Shown: one piece after another, positions 32,828-47,800 of the stretch
Layout: the number at the start of each line of letters is the position of its first letter
How positions within the stretch are numbered: position 1 is the first letter of the stretch
Source: Blasia pusilla
Taxonomy: Eukaryota > Marchantiophyta > Marchantiopsida > Blasiales
Direction: 5' to 3'
DNA: 64,000 bases
Assembly (NCBI GenBank): GCA_050084515.1
Contig: CM114274.1
Coordinates: 39,060,001 to 39,124,000 of the forward strand
Made by a program: the position numbers and the translations under genes
The notes under the pieces: generated by a model
Told to the model about the DNA's origin: nothing
The model's database searches: none
Seen by the model: the letters and a program-made list of their open reading frames with translations, nothing else

Positions 32828-35800
32828 ATGCCGTCCACGATATGGTCTGGGAAGCCCAGGGGTCCATATCCCTGGAATAAGCGGACCAACAAGCAAAGGG
32901 TGGAAGACGAATTGCTTGCCAAATTCCGCACAGAAGAAGAGCGCCAGGTGCTTATCGTGGCGATTTTGGCATACCCTTCCTTTTGTTGCCAGTCCATGAA
33001 TTCCATTACATCGTATTCTAGTGCGAATGACATTCCTGGACACATTGTCGCCTGTCGAGAGTTTAGTCGACAACCACTCCAGATTTTCTTGTTCTCTGTT
33101 GACAAACGAAATCTTACGAAACTGTTGATACAGGCAAATATGGCGAAGGAATACTTCAAAAACAATTATATAAGGGAGAAGTACTTCAGATTAACGAAGA
33201 AGAAACAGCTGTACAACGTAAGAGCGTTTCATCGCGGACCAAACTTTGCAGATATACGCGTCGAAGTGGATCAACTACATCAAACATCTAAATTTTTTTC
33301 CCTTAGATGTACACAATGAAGCGCCATGGTTGGTTCTAGGTTAAAACTAACTCTAGTTCCAACATTCTGCTGAGAACGCTGTTAACATGGCGATGATGGT
33401 GTCCGGTGTCCTCTTTCAGGAATATCGTAGAAGAGTGTATGCAAAGAGGATCAAGGAAGAGTATGCCAAAGCTTTGCATGCAGCGTTGCGGGTCTGCGCT
33501 GCGAACCCTACTCACTTGTTTCCTGAGATAGAATGGCTAAACTCGTGACTAGCTTTCCTCATCTCAACTGCCGTTTTGATAGGATATAGTCGTCTAAGAG
33601 TTAAGACATGGTGAAGACAAACCGGGGAGTATGTTGGCAAGAATTCTTCCATGATGCTAGCATAACATTTAAAACACACATGCATGAATAGTGTGAAACT
33701 TAAGAGAATGATTTACATTTGCAGACGTCATGGCATCAAACAGATGCACTGGATGAGTTGACAGTACAAGGCGCGGTGGAGAAGGTATAGAAATTTTTGG
33801 TTTTTGGGGCTACCTCCGCTGGTGATTTCTTTTTCAGCAGTCTACTTGACTTGGTCCACAAAGAATTATTAGTAAAGAGCTAGACCTTGTGCTCTGCTCT
33901 TTGTTCATCTAGAATTGAACTATACGAATACCACTTTGCCTTCGTAGTAAGGTGCGACGTGTATTTAATTAAGAAATTAGAGGAAGCTTGTAGACTTCTT
34001 GCCTTCTGTTAACGTTGTGAAAAACAAGATATCAGCTAGGAGCTGCGGTCTTGACTAGCTTGAAAAGATATTGTTTGATCTACTCTCCATTTTTGTTTCA
34101 CTTTCTTCGAGATCATGATTATACTTACTCTTAATGCACCCTCCTCCACTGATTTGCACGCAAGGTCGGTTGAAGATTTAAGCTTCTATCATCTTCCATA
34201 CACCACAGGTTGTGACATTAAAACAGCGAGAAAATCGAGAAGAGTGGTTGGAAACACAGAGAGAACTCGATAACTTCGACAGCAAACGCGAGGCAGAGCT
34301 GGAACCCGTTGAGTCACCAAAGGGAAAGAAGGGTAAAGGAGGGAAGGAGGTCTCTGCGAAAAAGCCACCGGCAGGTCCCCTTCCTAAAGTACCTAAATCC
34401 TCCGCGAATAAAATGGTAGCGAAGGGGCAAAAAGTTCCTCTCACGGAGGTAGATCCTCTTCAAATGCCGGATCTGGTTGCCATGGCACAGGTAACAGATG
34501 CCCGTACCTCTAAGACGTTAAGTATAGTCGAAGTTTCTTGGAGTTGGACAAACAAGTGAAAACTGATACAATTTGGTACACTGCCAATCGTCATTTTAGT
34601 GCGCTTTTAAGCAGCGAGCGTTTTAGGTCTTATAGTTGGCATATCATGTTCCCGTCAGGAAACGGGCACTTGGGCTTGGATTGCCGCATGTCTCAACATG
34701 CATGAGCTGGGCTTGCTCAAGTTTGTCACAACTCGGATGAGCTTAATCGCGTTCTCTTGATCCGATGTTGATCAACATCCTGTCCGCAGAAAGCCGGTGA
34801 GCTGGTAGAATTAATCAAGGCCAAAAAGTCCAAAGAAGCTGCCGACAAGTTCGAGCGTCAGCAACTTCAGAGAAAGGTAGTTCTTGATATTTGGTCTGCA
34901 TCATTCTCCTCACAAATAGAGCTTCTTAGAGTGGGTCTGCTTGCAAAACTGCAGGTGTACTATCTATTCGGGAACACTAATGCTTTACGTCGTCCATGTT
35001 TTCAAACTGCGTTGAATTCTACATTTAAAGTCACTAAAAGCTTTGAGCTTTGACATATTGGATGGTCAGTTTTGCCATGAATCTTGTTGGATCGACATGA
35101 TTTAATATCTATCAGAATTTCCATCACTCAAAGGGTCGGACATCTGGTGGCCATTCGTACTCGAAGTTTTACGGAAACTCTTGCTTCGTGTATGCACGTT
35201 GGGCCATGGAGGTTCTCTTGTAGTTGTATCTCAAGCTTGGGAGAACCCCATGATGCCCAACCAGAAAAGAACCTTGCAACGCTCGAGCAAAGATTGTTGT
35301 TTCCATCCAATCTTGGTCGCATTGAAGTAAAGTAATCCCACCTTGTTGTCCCCATCAACAGGAGCGGTTGGAGAAGGAAGCTGCAGACATAAAGACGCGA
35401 GAGGAGGATGCAGAGAAAGCACGATTGGCTCATCTCTGGGAATTGGAGCAGGGTGAGAAAGCAATTAAGTTGAAAGAGGAGCAAAGAATCGCAGAGGAAG
35501 AGGCGAAAAGGCAAGTCGAATGCAGACAACAAATGGCATTAGCTCTGATGGAGGAAAGAAGAGTTGAGTGGGAGGAAGTAACCAATCGTGATCATGAAAT
35601 GTTTACGATGATGCGGGAGGACTATGGCGATGAAGTTTATCAGGAATGGCTCTTGTGGGAGGTAATCCTCATTTCCTCACTTCCAGAAACTGTGAGAAAA
35701 CGCAACCCGCATATGCCAAATAGCTGCGAGTTCTACTTTGAGTCCATGACTCTGCATTGTTTTCAATTGTCGTCCATGTCAAGACTTAATCCAGCACGTT

Positions 35801-38800
35801 TGCAAATGAATCCTGTTTATCTCGATTCTCGATCGTCCGGGCAGTTTGGGGACGGTCTGTGGTTCCAATAAATCAATAAAAAGCTGTCAGCTATGTTGCA
35901 AGGTTAATGGACGTGGTGATCTGATTTTCAACGGAGCTGAAGCCTTCATCGCCTATGCAGGCAGAGAAGCAGAGGAAGACCGAAGAGAAGGTAGCAAAAC
36001 GCCATCGAATCTGTGCAGAGATCATCCGACAGGTTCAATGTTCTCCATTCCATGAAAATGCCATTGGTTGCTTCCAATCAGTGTTTCTTTGGATCACAGC
36101 TCAACTCTAATCATACATTCGTTAACCAGTCAAGGGAACCTGGCCCTTAAGGATTAAACATCTGATTGTTGGTAAGTTAACTTATGTGCGGGTTTGGTAA
36201 TAAGTCTAGAGGCTCTTTCGTTTACGTACTAATGTGAAGTTGGAGTTACAATTCACTGAATCGCACTTTCAGGAGCTCATTTGTGATTTCGTGTGCTCTC
36301 CTGTTTTGCTCATTTACTGTCAGCCAGATCGTAACAATGATGGAAATAAAGAACGACTACAAAGATGAATTCAACAGTGAGATGCCTGCTACAACCTGGC
36401 GTGGGTGGTCAACGCTGTTTGTGAAAGGAGTTATACTTCCTTGTCCCATCAATGACGCTCTTCAACCTGATCCCCCGATGGCTGATCCAAACTTGGTTTA
36501 TGCTAAGGTGTGCTGTCCAGTACTCTTTGTCATGAGTGCTCTAGTGTTTTGGAGAGTTTGTTTCTAATTGACAGTGCCGGAACGATTTATTGGCACTTTG
36601 TGAAAAAAGAAATCTATCCTTTGTGAGGGCACCAACAGAGAAGGTTCGCCGTGTGGGATCTCGGTCTTAAACAGCTGATGAAATGAAGATGGAAGTAAGA
36701 GGTAATCATAGTATTGAGAGAAGATACTGGAAATAACGAAATTCATCGGTCTTTTAGCCTATCTTAAGAACCTCGTACCAGTGTTCCCCTCAAGATGTCC
36801 CTAATGTCGCTCTCATCTGGACTGTGAATAGACTTATCGTTGTGAATACAGATGCCAATGGTTGAATGTAACTTAGGAGGTGGAGCATTGTGTTGTCCAG
36901 AGAGCAGGTCGATGATTTACTTGGGTCATGTCCTGGCAGGAGGCTGCATGGCAATACTTCGATGAACAAGGGGAATGGCAAAGCTTGTTTGAAATAGGAA
37001 AGAATTCGGAGCTTGGCAGAATTCTGGGCGAGATTAATGATATCGCAAACAGCCCTCCACAAACCTTGGAGCTGCCCAATCTAACACAGTTCAAGCTCAA
37101 ATTAGCTGTCATAGGGACTCCATACGCAGGTGAGATTAACTTCCCCAGAAAAAAAAATCTTTTTCATCCGTCCTTTATATTGCAAATCACACTATTTTTC
37201 AGAAGCAGGCGGATCATTCCACTTCCAGGATGTTGAAATCTTCTTTCTTCTCTCACCATTAAGTGCAGCACATGAAATTTGTTTGTAGTTACCACCTGCA
37301 GTTGTAGGCAGTCGAGAGGCAGTTGGATGAGGCTGCTTTCCACACTAAACTTCTCCATGTAATATGATGCTTTTGATAAAGAGAACATGCCAACTTGACG
37401 GCTCTGTTCTTGTGGATTGATAGGAAAGACCACCGTCGCAGACAAGCTGCAGGTTGACTTCGATATCGTGAGGATCGATGTTCAAAATGTGATTTCGTCT
37501 GCTCTTGCACTTGCCGATGTCGGTATGAACTGAACAGTACTCTGCTCAATCTTCCCAGATCCTCTTGGTTCGTTCCGCATTTATTCTCTTATGGTTGGGA
37601 ATACCGGCTACCACCAGTGGAAGAAGTGAGATTCCGTTAACAAAGTTGACTTGTGCCCAATCCTTCATTTGTGTAGAGGAGAAGAGTCACAAAGCACAGC
37701 TCGCCGAGGAGGAAAGAATAAAAGAGGAGCTTGAAGCTCAGAGAATTGAGGAAGAAAAGAAGAAAGTAGAATATGAACTACAGCAAGAAGCTCTGGGAGT
37801 GAAGGAACTGTATGTGAGAGAGAAACGAAAGACGGAAACCCAAACGCCTGAATCTCCCCCCGAATCCCCCAAAAGTGGGAAAACCGCCCAAAAAACCAAG
37901 GGAAAACAGAAGCCAGAAGAGAAGAAGGTGGCGGAACCTTCGCCTGTCGCACGAGAAGAACCCACAGCGGTGGATCGTAAGCCCACCGTGTCGGCACCCG
38001 TAATAACAGAAGCATTGGCTTCAGAATCGGTGCCTGAGCCAGAATCTGAGGTCGTGGTAGACCCTCTAGCCTACCTTACACCTAAAGGGCGTCATGGGAT
38101 GGAGATAAAGCTGGCCCAGCTCGAAGGATTGAAGGTACTTCCCACGCACAGCACTTTAACCTGTTCCATAAGAAAGCGATTGAGCAGGGTTGTCTGGGAC
38201 TGAACTCTTCCGGGACTGATTCAAAAAGAACTCTGAAGACTGTCATTATGAGGAAACTTTACTTAATCTGACAGTCCATGGCGACAGTATTGCCTGGACG
38301 CATAACCCAATTCTCATAGGGCATTTCTTGAATGATGGCTGCAGCCCCCTGCTCACGCGCTGGCAGGACTCGTAGTGCTGACTATTCTAAGCCTTCAAGA
38401 ATATGGTAAATTATCTGCGCATTTGGAATTTCAAGGGTTTTCATGCTTGTCGAAGGGAAATATGTAAATAACTTAAACAGGGCCAACCAAAACGGCTGCA
38501 ACTGAATTTGGCGAAAACGTGTCTATACCATCCTTCTGATCTATGTGATTTAATGTTATGCCCGGATCCAGCGGATGCATTTGCCCCACAGCCCCCGCCC
38601 AAGAAAGGTACATCCACTCTCTTAACAAGAACAACATCGTTTCTTCATGGAATAGTGACCTGTCTGCATTCCTGGGTCCAATTCAAGGTTTTCATGGCGA
38701 CCGACCTGACAGCATAAAGCGACCCACTGAATCTAATAATCTCAAAAGACAAGCTTACGTCCCAACAATTTTAATCAGACGTGTAATTTGAACAATAATT

Positions 38801-41800
38801 TTAACTGACGACTTATTGTTGGAACGGTTGTCACCTCGTTTGCTTCTAACCCATGAACCTTGATTAATGAGCAGGAGCCAAGGGAGCAGCCGCGGCTAAA
38901 AAGGGTATGTGCTGTGCTGAAACATCACCTAAGCTTCCGTAATTTCTTTCACATATTTCTTCTTCAGTTAATCCAAGGATGTACAGCCCAGTGCATCGTC
39001 GTCAGTCCAGTTCTCCACAGGCAACCAGTACACAACCTCACAGATGTATGGAGCATGGACTCGGACTTCCAGATCACTTTAATTACCTCATCCAGTGGAA
39101 ATCCTCCTTCAGGATACTCGACTAATTCGAAGAAATCCTGCACAGGAGCTCCTCCGCCCAAAGGAGGCAAAGCTGGTAGTAAGGCCGCTGGTACTGGAAA
39201 GAAGGGTGCTCCCGGAGCCGTAGAAGTAAAGCAATGGGGGTTCATCTTGGATGGTTTCCCAACAACTGCTGAAGAAGCCAAGGCGTTAGAGTGGCGATTG
39301 ACGGGAATTGACCTGGACTACATGGATAATCATAAGGCGAAGGCTTCCAAAATTGCCCCTCCACCTGTAAATGTAAGTGAGCAGAGAGGGTCCGTGCATG
39401 CTTGGGACATACGATTCTTGTAGCTGGGTTTCCTACACTGAATGTCTCGTCTACACTGATTCAACTCTGAAAACTCCAACTAATTATTCGTGAGACTACA
39501 ACAGCGAATCTTACATGTGTTGTGGAAGGGCTTAGGGGTCATAAGGACAGAGGAATAATCAATGGTGCCGACTTTTGATGAGCAGACGGATAAACTTATC
39601 TCAGGGCTTGACGGATTCTTCCAACTTCAAGCTCTAGAACACAAAGAAGCTCTCAAGCGAGCAATGGGAAAAGTAGTGGATCCTAAGACAGGAGCTGTTT
39701 ATCATCTCGACTATTATCCTCCTCCAATGAAAGAAAAGTAAAGTTCGCGACAGCCCTGCGAACCTTCTGCTCTAATTTTCTTTGTGTTGATGAAATGAGT
39801 CATCATGTCTCCGATTCTTGGACGCATATTAGTTGCTTCAAGTCATGATCGGAGCTGTGAGAGCTTAGGGGTTTGGAATGTTTGAAAGTTCTGCATTGAG
39901 CTGCTGTATATTTTATGGATAGAGTCATTCAACTACTTCCTGAACGATCATCAGCTAGGGTTATGTTGAAGCGAATCTCCTCCTTGCGTCATCTAAGCAT
40001 TCCATGATTGCTCAATCGTAACATTTCGTCACTTTCTTACAACTTTTCCGGTCAATCTCATGACCTGCAGTGGACTTTGTGCAACGAGTAATCGTCGGAG
40101 GAAAGTCGTTTTCCACGAATGGGGGTGAATACTCGATGTTTTTAGTTCCTTTCTGATGTAACCCAAAGTCGGGTCAGATATTGATCTCCAACTGCTGAAT
40201 AATCGAGTTTGTTGAAAATGTTCAGAGGGCTAGCCCAGCGACTGAAGCCATTAGAAGAGCTGGAAGTTGCACGTGCGAAGATCTTTGCAGGAATGGAGCC
40301 TTGGATACCCCTAACTGAGTACTTGGAAAGGTTCAGCAATGTATTTCCAGTGATGCAAATAGATCAAGATAACAAGTACATTGTTGACACTGTTTTACCA
40401 GACGAAGTCGCTCACAGGTTTCTAGGATCATGGGAGAAAACTCAAGCTGCAAAAGCAGCAGCTCAAGCTGCATTTGAAGCAGAAACTGCCTCTTCACAGG
40501 CTTTAGCCAATGCCGAACAAGCTTGCAAGGTCGCTAACGAGATTGCTGGACAGTTATGGAACGCAAAGCTAGCTGAAGTTGAGACTGAAAAAAGTTTGGA
40601 TGCGTTGGGTAGCATTCCCCTCGGAAAAAAGTTGGTGAAAGAAAAATCGACCGTGACTGTGGCCAAAAGGTTTGAGGAGACATGCAAGGCTGTGAAGGAA
40701 GCGGAAGAAGCAGCAGAAGCTGCTAGAGCTTTTGCAATGCAAGCTGAGCAAATGGCTCATGAGGCACAGGAGAGGATTTCTGACACAGATATAGAATTTG
40801 CATTGCATGTCAAAGAGGAGGCAGAGGCAGCAGCTAACGCTGCGAAACAGGCTGCAACTAGGGCTGAAGCCTCACACCAAAAGGCTGTAGCGGCTTTTGA
40901 GGCTGCCACAGCAGCTCTTAGTCCTAAGCCAGAGGAGGAAAAAGCAGCTTCACCTCGTAGCAAAAAAGAGAAAGAAAGTGGTAAAAAGGAGAAAGAGAAG
41001 GAATCTGCTAAAAAGGAGAAAGATAAGGAGGCTACTAAAAAGGAGAAAGATGGTGCGCCAACTGCAGAGGAGAAGAAAAATGCAAAGGGAACGAAGGACG
41101 CCGGAAAAGTCTTGAAAAGTACTGTCGATGCCGAGGTCGATACTATTCCAGATCCCAAAGTAACGAGTCTTTGAAGTATTGAGCATGACAAGTGTTTCTA
41201 GCACCAAGTGTCAATTGAACTGAAAGGTGACTGTTGGTGTGTCGTTCGCTTGTTTGGTTCCTGAATGAGGGATTGTAGCAATGTGATTTCAAGCACTTAG
41301 ACTTGAAATCTTCTGCATGTAGCGTCTTTAAATTCATCCTCAATATTACAAATTGTTGCTCTTGCAAATAGGGTACTCGTGCATGCTTACAATAACTTAG
41401 AGTTTCCAACCCGACAATGTTACCATAGAACTCAACGGTCTTTCTTCTGCCTTCACTTTCCTACCATGGAAGTCTTATATAGAAACTGATCTGTTATCTA
41501 TGATAAAACTTATTTGACTTTCAAGTCGAGCAATCAGAAAGTGCCGTAATAGGGTAGGGGATGCAGGGGCATAACTCAGCAGATGAGAAGTAAAAAATCA
41601 GATCAAATAGAAAAGAAAGGAATGTACAAACAATGGGGGACTACTTACAAACAATGAGTCGGGGAGAAATATGATCTCATCCACCTCTCATAAACTTCTT
41701 CCAGATAAGAAGAAGAGTCGGTCTATTTTGTACCACCATTAATAGGACGCTAGCCCGTCCACAATAAGTGAAGGACAAGCATACTACCTCCACCACAGCA

Positions 41801-44800
41801 TGTCAACTACCATGGTTGACACGTAACGTTCTACAGTTGATTTTTGATGACGAGAAAGGACATGAAATTAGGTTAGCGCCTTAAAGTGAGATCTAAACAG
41901 CTATGTTCTAAGATAACGCTGATTCCCGGTGAGTTTTCTGTCATAGTACGCAGTGAATAACGCTGGAATTGTTCGGTAATGTAGGTAGTGATTCCAGCCC
42001 CTGCAGAATTGGCTCCACCAGAACCACCCAAGGCTCCGGCGCTAGACAAAGACTTCGCAGGTTGGTGCATAGCTGGGATCCCATGGTTAAAGTGATCTTG
42101 CATCCTGACTTTATCTTGGATCCCTCGCCAATCCCTGGTCAACTTTAGGAATAATGTCGTGTATTTCCTGTTTCTTCATTGCTCAGATTGCATCTCTTTC
42201 TGTCAATTGTCGCACAATGCCAAACTGTAAATATGTTTCTCTTCATGTGAAACGAAAGTGGTTAATTTTTAGAACAAGACACTGTTTCGTCCATTCAGCC
42301 ACCCTGTTGTTACCGATTTCGGGAGGATTCAGCTCTACTTTTACTTCAAAAATAATAATAAAAATAATAAAAAATTATATATATAGTACTGAAACTTAAA
42401 CTGCTGCGCAACAGTCACACTCCACTCGCATTGGGTGAGTATTGAGGCCAACTACTTCAAAGGACTTGAATCAGTATTCTACGAATTGCATCGAGAGCGG
42501 GCCACAACACGAAATATGGTCGTGGAGGTATATACCATACTAGGGTATCCTAACATCCTCGACCTCCTCGCTAAGAATCTTGGACATGGTGTGTACACGA
42601 ACCTAATGTCCCTGTGAAAGACGTGACGGTCCTCAAGGAGTTCGTATCCGATAGATGAATCTGGTGAATGTCGTTGTAAGAAGATCATAGACTCAGAGTA
42701 TTGTTGAGTCCGTCTGCTGTGACCAACACTACATACAGGGCCATTCTTGTCTCGGGTCTGGCACTCACATACAACCTATTCAGAATACCAACTTCCGAAA
42801 GACATGCACTCCAATTATTAAAGGTCTTTTACTGCTGTAGAAGCCGGGAGGAATTCTATTCTTGACCAGGGCAGTCAGTTTGTGGTGATGTTGCAAGAAG
42901 ATTTCCACTGATGGTAGAAAAGAATGATCAATATGGAGAAGAAGAAACGGGGGACAAACAGAGTTTAGGACCTCACCAATTTGGGTTACAGTACTTGTTG
43001 CACTAGTAGATCTTAATTTAAATCATTCTGTTCTTCTTTTACATCCACGTAAACGTTTTGCATTAGGTTGTAATGTCGGCCTTTATCCTCGTATGCAGAC
43101 GATAACCGATTTCGTCTCTTTGCTCCGGACCAAAGATGAGAGGCAAGCAGTTTTTGATGACTTCCAGGTAATTCGTTCGCGTACTCTCACGAGTCCGTGT
43201 CCTCGCACGTATTTTGTCTTGTCTCAATAGTAAATTGACATGTGTCACAATTGGAAGGTTGCTGAAACCTCATCCTCTTCGTTATAGATGTTTTTAGGAG
43301 GGTGTGTCATTTCCATTTTCAAATCTAGGACGGGTTTGGGAAGTCCAGGACCCCAAGAACTAAGGGTACTAAGAGATTTTTTTCAAGTTGCGGCAAGATG
43401 CTAGTTGACATTATTGTTTGTTAAAGTTCGTATCATAACATAAGGTAACATAAAGGTCTTTTACCGATGTATCCAATTGGGTCATATGGGATGTCCCCTG
43501 ATGGGCTATGACCCTAAATTCCCCATCACCCTCTTTCAATCGAGGAATTTTTATTTATTTATGTTATACTGAATGATTTTTTATGCATAATGAAAGGAAA
43601 TAATAAGAAAAATAGTAATATGTTTGGAAAATAAATTTAGAAGGAACAAGGAAACAATTTTATTAGTTAAATTCAATTCATGATTTAATTAATCAATGTT
43701 ATTTTGATTGGAGGAGTGGAAGGAAAAAATAGGTATTAAAAGTGAGTTTTTATTCAAAATTTAATTAGAAATAGAATTATTTAGAAGAATGGAATATCAT
43801 TATTCAGTTAAATTTTAAAATTAAAACATATAATCAATAAAAAATCACTTTTGTGCTCGGGCAAAGCATTGCCGACGTGAAAAGTAGGATATTGTTAAAT
43901 GAAAAAAGAAAGGGGTATAACAGTGAAATTTCCAATTACCTTGGTCTTTCTCTCGGAAATTGGTCTCTCTCGGAAAGGTACCATATGCGTCAAAATCCTT
44001 GCCGAGCACGGGATGGAAGTGGATCCTATGCAATAGCAGCTTTGAAATGACATAATTTATATTATTATGGGAGAATGTTTATACGGGTGATAGACCTATA
44101 ATTAATGGACACATGTCGTTAGCCGAAATAGGTAAGCTCTTTTGAGTGGCTGAAAGAGTGGATGGACACTGATTGTGAAACACGCTAGTCTAATTTATAG
44201 GATCCCGTTACAAGAGGATAGACATATGATGATATTTACGTTAAAAATCCAACGGAGAGCACGCAATGGGTAGCAATGTCCGTGGAGAACCGGGGTTACG
44301 TGTTGACCTGGCCGGAAGAAATTTAGAATTTTCGATTCACTTTACAAAGGGTTACAAATACGTTCTGGAATGTACCGGTTCTCGCCAAAAAACTACCCGG
44401 ACCACAAAAGTTGACGTGCCCCCAGTCATGATTCAACCACGTGTAGCAAATCTCTGCATCGGCCGGGAATCGAACCCGGGTCTGTTCCGTGGCAGGGAAC
44501 TATTCTACCCCTAGACCACCGATGCTTCACAAATACAACGTGGGCATGTAAGAATTTATACTTTCTGCAAAAAATGAGAAGTGACCGGTATCGTTGAAAC
44601 AGGAAAAGTACAACAGAATGGAAATGCCACAGAGACGCGATAAGAAAGTGAAGCCCAAACTTCGGCAAGAAGTTGCTAAACTGGAGATGACTCTGAACAC
44701 GCTTTGTGAGCATCGTAGTAAGGTACTGCACGTTGTCATACGATGTTGTAAGGTCTATTTCTGATTCCAAGAGTGACTACGATGCCTTGTTCTCATCGAT

Positions 44801-47800
44801 ATATTATTGATGAATTGGATGATAAGTTCAGCAATGCTGGGAATTTTCGGAGAAAAGCTTGGTCCGCCTGCTGGAGGAACGCGCAACATCGCTAATCGAT
44901 CTGTTCGCTGGCCTCGTTCAAGCCGAGGCAAGTGCACTCAGTAGTGTCTTCTAAACTTCTCTGGATGTTGTGTTGAGCTCTCCTGGAAAGGCAGATTTAG
45001 TTTGACCTGCTTATTCACCTTGGGCTTGTTACATACGTCCTGGATCCGAGTGATGCCCGGGAGTGCACAAAAAATCCATGAAATTCTTAGGAGATTTTTC
45101 GTGTACATGAGTAATTTGGACCAGAAGCTGGATGATATTCAAACTAGATCGATCATCCGGAGGTCTTCCTCTCTAGTTGTAGATCAAGACTACAGAAGTG
45201 AGAGGATTGTGATATTTAAATACGATCTATGTTTTGGGCTAATTTGAGCGCATCAAAGTGCCATTCGCGTAGATTTGTGAAGTGGCGTCCATGTCGCACA
45301 AAGCTCGAAGATGAAAGTTGCTAAATTTCAATTCGTATCGGTTGTTGAATATCTAGCTGGACAGGCATGTACATACATGTAGCCTTTTGAACGAGTTCTT
45401 CAACAAGAGTCTCAACTCTGCATTGCTGGACAGCTTCACCTGTGACTTGAGCCAAGTTACTACTGAGCCAAATGAGATATTTCCAGTTCCAGGATGGCTC
45501 ATTTCTCTGTCGTCTCCCTTACCGAAACTCTACAAGGTGCGATGCTCTTGTGAATTCATATCCTCATATAGGCTTGCTATTCGGGAGCTTCTGGTAGTAG
45601 TTCTCGTCGTTTTTTTTTCTCTTTCTTTGAATGGATATATGTTTCTGGGACAAGTAGACCTACTATCTACTGGTCCCGGAAATTATCATTATTTTTACTG
45701 CTCTTCTTACGAATGCTCAATCGTATTAGTTGTATCAGACATATGCCCATAGATATTTCTGGAAAGAGAATGAGGAACAAGGGAAGGATATGTTTGTCAG
45801 AACAAATTTCGGAAATTAGTTACGTAGATTTTAGAATGTCAAATTGGACATGCACCGAAAAAATGTTTGGCAAAGTGTATGAATCGTTTCAGGTTATTAT
45901 GACAGCCATGTCACTCGCCTTCAATATGCTGGACGTCATTACTGGAAAGGCGTCACAAAAAGGTGACAGCAAGAAGAGAAAGGACAAGAAGGATGGAAAG
46001 CAAAAGTCACAGTTGGATGGACAAAAAAATCCAGAGAAGTCATCTAAGAAAGACAAAAATAAGAAAGGTTCTCCTGAAAAATCAAGAGAGAAAGGTGAAG
46101 CTGATGCTCCTTTACAACCACTGATGGAGACTGTCGATAATCTGCCACCACCAATTGCTGCTGGAATACCACCTGCAGCTGGCCGGGAACATCAAATTCT
46201 GCTTCACCGGTTACAGCGAATTGGTGATGACTTTTCCAACTTTCTCGTTTTCTCTGCAAGCATTTCTTTCAAATTTTTATTTTCTCCTGTAACGAATCTG
46301 GGGACACGAGTCTAAGGTGTGCAAACTTGAACTGATATGTCGCAACACCATTTCACAGCAAACCATTACTTGAAGTACCATTGTGCTAATATTTTACGTC
46401 CTGATGGTAAGAAATTTAGTAGAGAAATCTAGACCAGCGCATCATCCTTGGGAAATCAAGTCAAAATCTGGAGCATCTGCTTGTTTTCCAAATTATTCTG
46501 AACTGATATGTCGTGGCCTCCAAAAACTTAAAATATGGATGTAGGTCACAAAAAACTTGACCCGCATTGATTGTGATTGCAGGGAAAGTTGCATACGATT
46601 ATTTTCTCGAGCTGCAACCCATAATCGATGGAGCATACAAGCGAATCCATGAATGGGGAAAATTTAGGCTCAACGTAATTTTTCTCTTTATCCTGTTATC
46701 CTCTTCAACTTCAGCAAAAGTTAAGGACCCAATCCGAAAACCCTCGTGAAACTAGTCGATCAACCAGCATATATTACAGATCTTGGTATACATTCTTGCT
46801 AGGTTCCTGTCCTGTTGGCGTCTTCCAACAAACCACTAAAAGCCTTTTCTCACTGGAGGCTGCACAACCAACCCCTAAAGCAAAAAGGAGAAACAGATGC
46901 ACTTCGAGGACAGTCAATTTCACTTCTGAGGTCAAAATATTTTTTTTGAGTATGTCAGAAGTACATCTTCACTTACAGATCAAACGACAATTTTCCATTT
47001 TGAATTTTGAATCTAAGGGAGGATGACAATAGGCAGAGGCCGAGGTGATTAAGGAAGTTGTGGACTTGGCAACAGAAGCAGTGGAGGAGAATATTCCGCT
47101 CTGGTACAGAGTTTATCTTGATGGAGACACATTTCGTGTGGATGACACTCAACTTCAGCTGGTAAGATATTAAAAATTTAACTCTCGAAGATGATAGTTA
47201 CGACACACTTATTATAAAAGCCGATCCAGTTGTGCACACGCGACAAGTTCGTTCTAGCCTTGAGAAACCAATCACCAGGAGTGATGTATCAAAACACCAA
47301 GCTCTGTTCTGAAGAGACAGGAAGTAAGGACAGCTGGTCCAGTTGTGCACATGCGACAAGTTCGTCCTAGCCTTGAAAAACCGATCACCTCTTGGGTGTA
47401 TCAAAACACCCAAGCTCTATTCTGAATAGGCAGGAAGTAAGGAAAGATGATCCTCAACTGAGGGAAACGACTGTCGTCACTCGTTTGAACCGACCAAAAA
47501 TGTGAGTTTGTAGGAATTAAAACAGTGGATTTTTCGAGAGTCGCACGAGCTTTCAATCAAAGAATGTGATGTATTTAATGACTCCTCTCAACAGTTTAGA
47601 AATGGGAAACCTTCATATATGGGCATATCTGCTATTGGTTTAAAGGATGAGCACATTTCCAGATTGCTTTCATTGAGATCTCAATGTCCTGAAGATGCAA
47701 AACTCGGTATGCAGGAATGCCCCGTTAAAGAATTGACCAATCTCAACCTGTGGCATTGCAAAGTTATGGAGGCTCTTCTTTTGGACTTCAAGAAGCTGTG

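Noticed and set aside
41159-41174. SPEF2 ending at the stop after VTSL (41172-41174)
   Set aside because: The stop lies past a GTAACG donor, and the next exon (41985-42060) continues in phase with family-typical sequence, so this is intron read-through.
40757-41191. 144-residue minus-strand Ser/Phe-rich ORF
   Set aside because: Antisense shadow of the Ala/Lys/Glu-rich SPEF2 exon.
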